In this document: in pieces, positions 17,644 through 24,875 of the stretch
How the letters are laid out: every line of letters begins with the position of its first letter
How positions within the stretch are numbered: position 1 is the first letter of the stretch
Assembly (NCBI GenBank): GCA_022446985.1
Contig: JAKVBD010000041.1
Location: 1-46,026, forward strand
Direction of reading: 5' to 3'
Length of the DNA stretch: 46,026 nt
Source of the DNA: Lentisphaerales bacterium
Lineage (GTDB): Bacteria; Verrucomicrobiota; Lentisphaeria; Lentisphaerales; Lentisphaeraceae
Made by a program: the position numbers and the translations under genes
Notes under the pieces: model-generated
Seen by the model: only the letters and a program-made list of their open reading frames with translations
The model's database searches: none
What the model was told of the DNA's origin: nothing

Positions 17644-18758
17644 AGTAGTCTATCCAGAGCTTCCTTGAGGAGCTCGGTTGTTGTTGCAAAATTCAGGCGG
17701 AGGAAACCTGGTGAGCCAAAATCAGAACCGTTTGATAAAGCCAAACCATGTTTTAAGAAATATAGGTATGGATTCTTAAGTTCCAGTTGGCGAACTTCCA
17801 ACCAGGCAAGATAAGTTGCTTCTCCGGGAATGTATCTTATTTTTGGCATATTTTGAGAAATGAAATCAGCGATAAGGTTGCGGTTTTCCTGAAGTTTTTT
17901 AATGAGTTCCAGACGCCAGGGCTCTCCTTGCTCGTAAGCAACTTGGCCGGCAAGCATTCCAAGTTGACCAGGGTAAGGGACGATGCCTTTCATGGTTTTG
18001 ATGAAACGTTTCCGCAATTTATAATTTTGAATGATTGCAAATGAAAAGCCTAACCCTGCTAGGTTCCAGGTTTTACTGGGAGCCATAAGTGTAACACTTT
18101 TATTCGCCAATTCTTCACTTATTGTTGCGATTGGGGTGTGAGTTATGGAGTCGTCTAGTATTAGGTCACAGTGAATTTCATCTGAGCAGATAACAGCATC
18201 TGCCTCCAAGCAAATCTTTCCAAGCTTCTCAAGTTCATCTTTTGTGAAGCAGCGCCCAACAGGGTTATGAGGATTACAAAGCATATAAAGACCGGTTTTA
18301 GATGTGATAGCTTTCTCTAAAGCATCAAAATTCATTTTGTATTGGCCGTCAACGAAATCTAATTCTGTTGTCTGTAGTTTACGGTCTGCCAGTGCCGGAG
18401 CTTCAAGGAATGGTGGGTATATTGGTGTACTGGTAACAATGTTCTGGCCTTTTTGGGTATAGGTACGGCAGCAGATGTTTAAAGCAGAAACCAAGCCTGG
18501 TAACCAGACAATAGATGAGGCCTCGACTTTCCAGTTGTATTTTTCCCAGAGCAGGTCGATGATTGTACCAATGAGCTTTTTTTGTGGAAGCGTATAGCCA
18601 AATATGCCATGATCAACAGCGTTGTGCAGGGCATCGCTAATACACTTTGGAGTTTGAAAGTCCATGTCCGCGATCCAAAGAGGTATCACGTCTTCCTGGT
18701 AGCGTTTCCATTTAAAGCTACCATGCTCACGACGATTAGGTAATGAGTCAAAGCTCAT
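17619..18758 (-). CDS. PatB/MalY-family cysteine-S-conjugate beta-lyase (fold-type I aminotransferase)
   Basis: A 379-residue PLP enzyme that probably cleaves cystathionine or related C-S bonds to give a thiol, pyruvate and ammonia. Signature segments: the N-terminal RREHGSFKW with PLWIADMDF, CNPHNPVGR (161-169), SDEIHCDLI (192-200), and the PLP lysine in APSKTWNLAGL (Lys229). The WIADMDF and NPHNPVGR forms are typical of the PatB group. It follows the PP2C gene by 6 bases on the same strand without its own clear ribosome binding site, suggesting coupled translation. Confidence 0.88.
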   Translation of the reverse strand: MSFDSLPNRREHGSFKWKRYQEDVIPLWIADMDFQTPKCISDALHNAVDHGIFGYTLPQKKLIGTIIDLLWEKYNWKVEASSIVWLPGLVSALNICCRTYTQKGQNIVTSTPIYPPFLEAPALADRKLQTTELDFVDGQYKMNFDALEKAITSKTGLYMLCNPHNPVGRCFTKDELEKLGKICLEADAVICSDEIHCDLILDDSITHTPIATISEELANKSVTLMAPSKTWNLAGLGFSFAIIQNYKLRKRFIKTMKGIVPYPGQLGMLAGQVAYEQGEPWRLELIKKLQENRNLIADFISQNMPKIRYIPGEATYLAWLEVRQLELKNPYLYFLKHGLALSNGSDFGSPGFLRLNFATTTELLKEALDRLLYAYQQAN

Positions 18759-18764
18759 TTTAAA

Positions 18765-19445
18765 TTAGTGTCCGATAACTAGAGTTCGGTCGTCAACAGA
18801 ACCTGCCTGAGCTGATAAAGCGAACATCTCAGAGATCATAGCATCCGCTTTCCAGGAGAGGTCCTCAGCTAATTTTTTCATGAAGTCCGTTTCAAGGAAG
18901 TAGCTTATGCCATCGGAAGATAAAATAACTTTTGAGCCTTTAGGGAATTCTTTGGTAAGGATCTGGGGTTTGGTTTGCACTTCACCACCAAAGTAGTTTA
19001 TAAGGCAACCATCCGGAGTGTTGTGTTCATCGGTTATTCTTTGAGCACTGCCATCTGGTAGGAAAATGTCACATGTACTGTCACCGAGGTGCCTAAGGTG
19101 CAGTTTCCCGTTGATAATAAGAGCAATTGTCAGAGTCGCACCACTACTAAGGTATTCTTTTTCATTATTGAGCTGAGCGCTAACGAAAAAAGTTTCCCAT
19201 AGTTTATCTAAAGCTTTGTCAAGGGTGTCTTCTCCAGGACCGTCTTTTTTTGCGAAATTATAGTAAATATCAACTATTTTTATGGCGTGCTCGGCAAGTT
19301 CTCCACCTTTCGGACAAAGGGTTATGCCATCTGAAACTGCCAGGCAATAGCCCAATTCATCAGTATCAGTTCCTTCTTTAGGAACGGCTAGGGCGTCTTG
19401 ATTGAACCCTTTTACGCCAGCTTCAGTCCGCGAAGCAAATTTCAT
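18765..19445 (-). CDS. PP2C-family protein phosphatase
   Basis: A metal-dependent Ser/Thr phosphatase-like protein of 226 residues. The metal-binding and core motifs are visible in order: GFNQDAL near 12-18, AVSDGI, SSGATLT, HLGDSTCDI, LSSDGI and the C-terminal DDRTLVI. The ATG at 19445 is preferred to the in-frame one at 19484 because GGAG lies 8 bases upstream and the protein then starts directly at the PP2C fold. Neither a kinase nor an FHA gene is nearby, so the substrate is unknown. Confidence 0.85.
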   Translation of the reverse strand: MKFASRTEAGVKGFNQDALAVPKEGTDTDELGYCLAVSDGITLCPKGGELAEHAIKIVDIYYNFAKKDGPGEDTLDKALDKLWETFFVSAQLNNEKEYLSSGATLTIALIINGKLHLRHLGDSTCDIFLPDGSAQRITDEHNTPDGCLINYFGGEVQTKPQILTKEFPKGSKVILSSDGISYFLETDFMKKLAEDLSWKADAMISEMFALSAQAGSVDDRTLVIGH

Positions 19446-19556
19446 TTGACAACTCCATGTGGTGTGCCTTGCATTGACTGTCAATTCATTGCAAAGTTAA
19501 ATCCTTAGGTTATGATATCTAACTACTACTTATTTGCAAACGTTTAACTTAATCAT

Positions 19557-20573
19557 TTGGCGAAAAACAAATTGAAATTTCACTTTCTTGGAACATCTGC
19601 AGGCAGCCCGACTATAGAGCGCAATGTCACCTCTTTGGCATTAACATTTGAACAGAAGAGCTCATGGTACCTTTTTGATGCCGGAGATGGGACTCAACAG
19701 CAGATTCTAAGAACGAGTCTTTCCTTACCAAGATTGGATAAAATCTTTGTGACTCATATGCATGGTGATCACTGTTATGGTTTGCCCGGCATACTTACCT
19801 CCAGAGGATTAATGAGCGGTTCAGAAGGCAAAGTAACAATTTTTGGTCCGAAGGGTATTAAAAAATTCATTGAGACTATTTTGAAGCTTTCTCACACAAA
19901 ACTGAAGTACCCGATTGATTTTGTCGAAGTTACTCAGTCAGAGACAGTTTTTGAGGATGAAAATGAAAAGTTTGATTGCGTGAAGTTGTCGCATGATGTT
20001 CCCTCTTATGCCTATGTTGTGCAAGAGAAAGATCGTCCCGGGGCGTTTGATGTCTCAAAAGCTAAAGCAGCAGGTATTACATCTGGCCCATTGTACGGAA
20101 AGTTAACAAGAGGAGAGAAAGTGACTCTTGAAGATGGCCGTGAGTTTGATGGTAAGGATTTTGTTGGAGAAGCAAAGAAAGGACGTAAGGTGATTATTGG
20201 TGGAGATAATGACAGCCCTGAACTGTTAAATGGTTATCTTCAAGATGCAGAAGTTTTTGTGCATGAGTCGACTCATACAGTTGATGTTAAAGAGAATCTT
20301 GTTTGGAAGGCACGCCACTCGACTGCAGCCTCAGTTGCCCAGGTGGCCCAAGAGAAAAATGTTAAGAATCTTATATTGACGCATTTTAGCCCTCGTTTTT
20401 CGCTGCGCGTTATTGATGAAGATGATTCATCGATGTGTCGCATCCGTGAAGAAGCAGAAGGAATTTATAAGGGGAACCTTAATCTTGCTCAAGACTTTGA
20501 TTGTTTTTGCCTCAACCGTCAGGGCGAACTGACTTTAGAGAAGCGTAAGGCTGTTAAGCGCCGGAAAAGTTAG
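19557..20573 (+). CDS. rnz: Ribonuclease Z, tRNA 3'-processing
   Basis: A metallo-beta-lactamase fold endonuclease that removes 3' trailers from tRNA precursors. The 338-residue protein opens with KFHFLGTSAGSPT. It has the zinc motif THMHGDH (His67, His69, Asp71, His72), a later GGDND segment and an HESTH histidine site. The C-terminal LTHFSPR motif is characteristic of RNase Z. The apparent start is TTG at 19557 with no good Shine-Dalgarno; another TTG just before KFHFLG is possible. Its last 20 bases overlap the convergent tatD-like gene. Confidence 0.93.
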   Translation: MAKNKLKFHFLGTSAGSPTIERNVTSLALTFEQKSSWYLFDAGDGTQQQILRTSLSLPRLDKIFVTHMHGDHCYGLPGILTSRGLMSGSEGKVTIFGPKGIKKFIETILKLSHTKLKYPIDFVEVTQSETVFEDENEKFDCVKLSHDVPSYAYVVQEKDRPGAFDVSKAKAAGITSGPLYGKLTRGEKVTLEDGREFDGKDFVGEAKKGRKVIIGGDNDSPELLNGYLQDAEVFVHESTHTVDVKENLVWKARHSTAASVAQVAQEKNVKNLILTHFSPRFSLRVIDEDDSSMCRIREEAEGIYKGNLNLAQDFDCFCLNRQGELTLEKRKAVKRRKS

Positions 20574-21312
20574 TGGCTCTTGCGTAGTTTTCTTGAATTG
20601 TCTTGAGAGTTTCTTCTATAGTCTTTTGCCATTTTTGACTCAATGATTGTACGACAATTCTTATGTCTTGTGGTTGAGACGCTTGGGCATTTATTTTAAC
20701 GTATGGTCCATCGGTTTCAGTTAAGACCTGCTGAGGTTTTAAAGATTGTAAAATCTCTTTGCCTTTTCGAGACTTGAGCATCGCTGTATTGACTGAGAAA
20801 TAGATATTTTTTGGAGCTGAATCAATAAGTTCAGCAGGACCTGAATACCAATGCATGATCGCAGAACCCTGAAAGTCAGCCCCAATTATTTTAAAGACAT
20901 CCTCTGCAGAGTCCCGGGAGTGTAAGCTCAGAGTTTTGTCACCACTTTCGTTACATTTAGAAATTATTTTTTCGAGTATCTGTCGCTGGAGAACTCTCTC
21001 TTCTTCGGGGACTGTGTAGTCCAGACCAATTTCACCAATTAGTTTAGTCTGCGGAATAAGATCGAGGAATTCTTCAAGGTTGTGCCCTTCTTCTTTAGCC
21101 TTAAGAGGGAAGAGACCCATTGAAGGAAAGATGTGTTTACAATTCTCAAGCAGTGGGAAGAGTCTTTTAAACTCTGCAAGTGTTGTAGTGACAGCGTGAG
21201 TGGTGATTTTTGAATCGTTGAGTTTCTGTATAAAGTCTGGTTCTTTATAGTCGAGAACGTGGCAATGTGTATCTATGAGCTGATCTTCAAGTTTAGCCCA
21301 TAGACCGCTCAT
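20554..21312 (-). CDS. TatD-family metal-dependent hydrolase, QatD-like variant
   Basis: A 252-residue TIM-barrel hydrolase. It has DTHCHVLD near the N-terminus, GEIGLDYT, LHSRDSAEDV, MHWYSGPAELI and the ETDGPY metal ligand near the end. The SLHSR...HWYSG...FSVNTAML..RKGKE..ETDGPY arrangement resembles the QatD subgroup from Qatuor anti-phage loci more than housekeeping TatD. No qatA, qatB or qatC is present here. The ATG at 21312 overlaps the tcdA stop by one base (TAATG), so the longer upstream reading is disfavoured. Role: probably DNase or phosphodiesterase, unproven. Confidence 0.82.
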   Translation of the reverse strand: MSGLWAKLEDQLIDTHCHVLDYKEPDFIQKLNDSKITTHAVTTTLAEFKRLFPLLENCKHIFPSMGLFPLKAKEEGHNLEEFLDLIPQTKLIGEIGLDYTVPEEERVLQRQILEKIISKCNESGDKTLSLHSRDSAEDVFKIIGADFQGSAIMHWYSGPAELIDSAPKNIYFSVNTAMLKSRKGKEILQSLKPQQVLTETDGPYVKINAQASQPQDIRIVVQSLSQKWQKTIEETLKTIQENYARATNFSGA

Positions 21313-22100
21313 TACTTTTTCTCTACCATGTCTTTTACTGCGTAGCCAGCCATGAGAAAACCATAGGTGCCGGTTATAAATGTCGCCGTGCCAAAACCGC
21401 TGAAACAATCCAGCTTTAGATTATTCCCTTCAGGTTTTTGGTTGGCAACACAACCATCAGCTTGAGGATAAACTGGTTGTTCTGGAGAGAACGCACACGG
21501 GACTTTAAATTTCTTTTTAAGATTGCGCGGGAAGCGGTATTCTTTGCGAAGTTTTGCTCTAACCTTTGACAATAAGGGATCGCCATGAGATTTACTCATG
21601 TCATCTATTTGAATCATAGAAGGGTTTATGCGGCCTCCGGCACCACCACTGACAATAATCGGGATCTTGCGCTCTTTACAGGCATTGATCAGTAGGCACT
21701 TCGCACTAAGGCCATCTATAGCATCGAAAACATAGTCAAATTTTGTGGAGAGGATCTCTTCGCAATTATCTGCTGTGAAAAATTCGCGGATTGGGTTTAC
21801 CTGACATTCAGGGTTGATCAGAGCAATACGGTCGGCCATGACATCTACCTTACTGCGCCCAACGGTGCCATTCATAGCGTGCAATTGGCGGTTTGAGTTA
21901 CTCAGGCAGACATCGTCCCAGTCGATGAGAGTGATTTGACCAATGCCACATCGAGTCATGGATTCTGCAATCCAGCAGCCAACACCACCAATACCGATGA
22001 CACAAACATGAGCCTTGCGCAAAATTTCCGCTTCTTGTTTGCCGTAGAGTCGTTGTATGCCACCAAAGCGGTGTTCAAAGCTGCCAGCATCTATTTCCAT
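21312..22100 (-). CDS. tcdA: tRNA threonylcarbamoyladenosine dehydratase, E1-like
   Basis: A 262-residue ThiF/MoeB-fold ATP-dependent enzyme that cyclises t6A to ct6A at position 37 of ANN-decoding tRNAs. It opens with RFGGIQRLYG, the characteristic start of TcdA/CsdL. An ATP-binding GIGGVGCWIAE and the D-DxVxxSNxNRQ block (DWDDVCLSNSNRQ) follow. Later segments are AIDGLSAK, GGAGGRINP and a C-terminal GTYGFLMAG helix. An AAGGAC ribosome binding site precedes the ATG. It is coupled to the downstream tatD-like gene. Confidence 0.92.
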   Translation of the reverse strand: MEIDAGSFEHRFGGIQRLYGKQEAEILRKAHVCVIGIGGVGCWIAESMTRCGIGQITLIDWDDVCLSNSNRQLHAMNGTVGRSKVDVMADRIALINPECQVNPIREFFTADNCEEILSTKFDYVFDAIDGLSAKCLLINACKERKIPIIVSGGAGGRINPSMIQIDDMSKSHGDPLLSKVRAKLRKEYRFPRNLKKKFKVPCAFSPEQPVYPQADGCVANQKPEGNNLKLDCFSGFGTATFITGTYGFLMAGYAVKDMVEKK

Positions 22101-22211
22101 GTATTATCTGTCCTTATGAAGTCAATATATTAAATTTTCAGTAACTCACGGTTGTAATCGGTGTTTCAAAAACAATATGATACTTTTATAAAAGAATCAA
22201 CAGGGGGTACC

Positions 22212-23156
22212 ATGAGTCTACTATTTCCACATATTGAACCTAATAATCACGGTTTTCTTAAAGTCGATGCAATTCATGAAATTTATTATGAAGAATCGGG
22301 AAATCCAGACGGTAAGCCGGTTATTTTTATCCATGGAGGACCGGGTGGTGGAACTTATCCGGCCAATCGCAGTTTTTGGAATCCTGAAGATTATCGCATC
22401 ATTCTTTTTGATCAACGAGGTTGTGGAAAGAGTAAACCACATGCTTGTTTAGAAAATAATACCACATGGCATTTGATCGAAGATATTGAAAAGATCAGAG
22501 AGCATCTTTCCATAGAGAAATGGCAGGTTTTTGGCGGTTCATGGGGAAGTACTTTAAGTTTAACATATGCGATTAAATTTCCTGAGCGAGTTTCAGAATT
22601 GGTTCTGAGAGGGATTTTTATGCTGCGTCCTCAAGAGTTGAAGTGGTTTTACCAGGAAGGTGCCAGTCACATTTTCCCAGATGCCTGGGTGGCTTATGAA
22701 AACAATATACCGGAAGAAGAGCGCGGTGATTATATATCTGCCTACTACAAAAGGTTGACTGGAGATGACGAGAGCACTAAGCTTGCTTCGGCCAAAGCCT
22801 GGAGTATATGGGAAGGTTCTACCTCTCGCTTGATTACCGATCAGAATTTGATAGATAAGACAGCAGACGGGCATTTTGCTTTGTCTTTTGCCAGGATTGA
22901 ATGTCATTATTTTATCAACAAAGGCTTTTTTGATTCAGAAACCTGGATACTTGACAATATTAACGAGGTAAAGGGGATTCCTGTAACGATTGTTCAAGGG
23001 CGTTACGATGTCGTATGCCCTGTGAGATCAGCCTGGGATTTGTCAAAGGCTCTTCCAGAAGCTGAATTAAAGATTGTTGAAGATGCCGGTCACTCTGCTG
23101 CAGAAGAAGGGATTATTGCAGAACTTGTTGCTGCTACAGAGAAGTATAAGTCTTAA
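22212..23156 (+). CDS. pip: Proline iminopeptidase (peptidase S33)
   Basis: A 314-residue alpha/beta hydrolase that releases N-terminal proline from peptides. It has the oxyanion motif HGGPGGG (41-47), DQRGCGKSKPH, the nucleophile elbow GGSWGSTL with Ser110, an acidic residue in the YDVVCPV segment, and the catalytic His in EDAGHS. Length and Ser110 position match characterised enzymes. The ATG at 22212 is preferred over a GTG at 22161 because a GGGGG ribosome binding site is 6 bases upstream. Confidence 0.93.
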   Translation: MSLLFPHIEPNNHGFLKVDAIHEIYYEESGNPDGKPVIFIHGGPGGGTYPANRSFWNPEDYRIILFDQRGCGKSKPHACLENNTTWHLIEDIEKIREHLSIEKWQVFGGSWGSTLSLTYAIKFPERVSELVLRGIFMLRPQELKWFYQEGASHIFPDAWVAYENNIPEEERGDYISAYYKRLTGDDESTKLASAKAWSIWEGSTSRLITDQNLIDKTADGHFALSFARIECHYFINKGFFDSETWILDNINEVKGIPVTIVQGRYDVVCPVRSAWDLSKALPEAELKIVEDAGHSAAEEGIIAELVAATEKYKS

Positions 23157-23184
23157 TCATTCATTGCTAATTAGTTGAAGTTTG

Positions 23185-23213
23185 ACCAGCATCTTTCCAG
23201 ATGCTGGTTTATA
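23185..23213 (+). terminator. Intrinsic terminator after pip
   Basis: A perfect 10-bp stem (ACCAGCATCT, TTCC loop, AGATGCTGGT) is followed by a short T-rich stretch TTTATAT. Confidence 0.7.
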
Positions 23214-23678
23214 TGTGATTCGGCCTATTTGGCTAGAACTGTTAGTGTCGTGTTTAACAACAGCATACCTTGTCTTGCTCAATTCGTAAGATCTCCAAAC
23301 GACGATTCTTGAAGTCCTGTTTTACTAAAAATTTCTTGAAAAAAATTCTTTAAACAAGGCGTTGACGTGACGTGGAGATTTAGCAAAAAGTAAAAATTGT
23401 GTTGTGTGTCTTTTGTCGTGATATCTATTTTGGTCAAGGAATACCAGTCTGAACTTTTCTAAAGGAGTTGAGTCTAATGTGTTGAATATATGTGAACCTT
23501 TAAAGTAAATTGTTTGATTCTTCATCTTTAGGTAAAGAGTTCTTTATGGTATTCTGATTCTAAAATATTCAGATTATCTACAGTGAGTTACTGCTTTTTT
23601 TTATACATAAATTTTTACTATAATAATCATTATAATTTTTAATCCGGCCTGTTTATTGCGATCGTGTAAGGACAGGTT
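23214..23678. other. Intergenic region with no firm gene
   Basis: About 465 bases separate the pip terminator from the signalling cassette. A 66-codon minus-strand frame at 23325-23525 starts with MKNQTIYFKG but lacks a convincing ribosome binding site and any recognised motif; it is not called as a gene. The final 100 bases are very AT-rich and probably contain the promoter of the cassette. Confidence 0.45.
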
Positions 23679-24017
23679 ATGAATATTTTGGGAATGTTAA
23701 TGGGACTCATAAATGTAGAAAAAGTCAAGCCGGGAATGGTGTTGGCAGAAAAGGTGATGACGCCTAAAAAGATGATGCTCTTGCCAGAGGGGATTGAATT
23801 GACGGCTGCTCACCTTATCACATTTCAAACCTGGGGAGTGACCGAAGTCAATATTGTGGGAGAAGCTGGTGTTGATGAAGGCTCGGATATGACTCCTGAA
23901 GAAAAAGAGGCCTTAGAAAAAGAACTGAAGATTATCTTTAAACACAATGATATTTCTAAACCACTAACAAAAAAGCTTTTTGAGCTGGCCTGTATGTACC
24001 CGGGGAAAAATCTATGA
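23679..24017 (+). CDS. Small protein with the KPGM-type domain found next to HD-GYP/HDOD proteins
   Basis: A 112-residue soluble protein. Residues 12-60 (EKVKPGMVLAEKV, LLPEGIELTAAHL, FQTWGVTEVNIVG) match the short domain usually fused to HD-GYP or HDOD signalling proteins, with the GMVLA and wGv motifs. Here it is a free-standing protein with an acidic helical tail. AAGGACAGG precedes the ATG. The stop overlaps the start of the HDOD gene (ATGA), so the two act together in all likelihood. Its molecular function is unknown. Confidence 0.7.
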   Translation: MNILGMLMGLINVEKVKPGMVLAEKVMTPKKMMLLPEGIELTAAHLITFQTWGVTEVNIVGEAGVDEGSDMTPEEKEALEKELKIIFKHNDISKPLTKKLFELACMYPGKNL

Positions 24018-24868
24018 ATACAGCTGCCAGAAATTTGGTTGATCAGGTAAAGAAGCTTGGAACATTACCAACGGTCTACACTAAGGTGAATGAGTTGGTG
24101 AACGATCCAAATTGCCCTGCAAGTAAACTTGGTGATGCTATTTCAAATGATCAGGTGATCACTTCAATGATTCTGAAACTGGTGAATTCAGCATTGTACG
24201 GTTTTCCCAATTATATAGATACGGTGACTAAAGCGGTAACTATAATTGGTTTTAAACAGACCCGGGATCTGGTGTTGGCTTCTTCTGTTATAGATATGTT
24301 TAAGAATGGCAAGGCCAACGAATTTATAGATTTACAAGGTTTTTGGAAGCATAGCATAGCTGCTGCAATTTCGGCCAAAGCTTTAGCCGGTCATATAAGT
24401 AAAAGTGATCCGGAAGCGATGTTTACAGCTGGCCTTTTACACGATATAGGCCGTTTAATTATGCTGGAATTTACAGATAAGCTACCTTTGATTCCACTTA
24501 TACAGAAGTGTAAAGAGCGAGAAATCCTGGTTTATAAAAATGAGCGGAAAGTACTTGGTTTTACGCATATGGATGTAGCCGATGCACTTTTTTATAAATG
24601 GAATCTGCCTCCGGTGCTCAAAGAAGCAGCAGTTTTTCACCATGCTCCACAAATGGCACCAAGATTTAAGGAAGAAGCCTGTTGTATACATATTGCAGAC
24701 GCTATAGCACATGCCTTACAATTGGGGAATAGTACAGATTTATTTGTGCCGGTTATACATGAAGAATCCTGGGAAAGCCTTGGTATACCTTTGGATAAGT
24801 TACCGGTAGTGATTCGGCAGGTGAATAGTTCATACCCGGACTTAGTAAAGATTTTCTTTAAGGAATAG
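24014..24868 (+). CDS. HDOD-domain signalling protein
   Basis: A 284-residue protein made almost entirely of one HDOD domain. It has LGTLPTVYTKV near the N-terminus, SNDQVITSMILKLVNSALYG, AVTIIGFKQTRDLVLASSV, the FWKHSIAAA helix, FTAGLLHDIGRLIM, and HMDVADALFYKWNLP. HDOD proteins relay signals with histidine kinases and c-di-GMP proteins and are not known to be active phosphohydrolases. It is coupled to the small upstream gene and followed 7 bases later by a hybrid histidine kinase. Confidence 0.9.
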   Translation: MNTAARNLVDQVKKLGTLPTVYTKVNELVNDPNCPASKLGDAISNDQVITSMILKLVNSALYGFPNYIDTVTKAVTIIGFKQTRDLVLASSVIDMFKNGKANEFIDLQGFWKHSIAAAISAKALAGHISKSDPEAMFTAGLLHDIGRLIMLEFTDKLPLIPLIQKCKEREILVYKNERKVLGFTHMDVADALFYKWNLPPVLKEAAVFHHAPQMAPRFKEEACCIHIADAIAHALQLGNSTDLFVPVIHEESWESLGIPLDKLPVVIRQVNSSYPDLVKIFFKE

Positions 24869-24875
24869 CCGTAAG

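Noticed and set aside
20554..22100. A Qatuor or CBASS-like anti-phage island built around the TatD-like and E1-like genes
   Set aside because: The E1-like protein has the RFGG..RLYG signature of TcdA, and no QatA/B/C, cyclase or effector gene is nearby.
23325..23525. 66-codon minus-strand frame in the gap before the signalling cassette
   Set aside because: No ribosome binding site of quality, no motif, and no codon signal; kept only as a remark under the intergenic entry.
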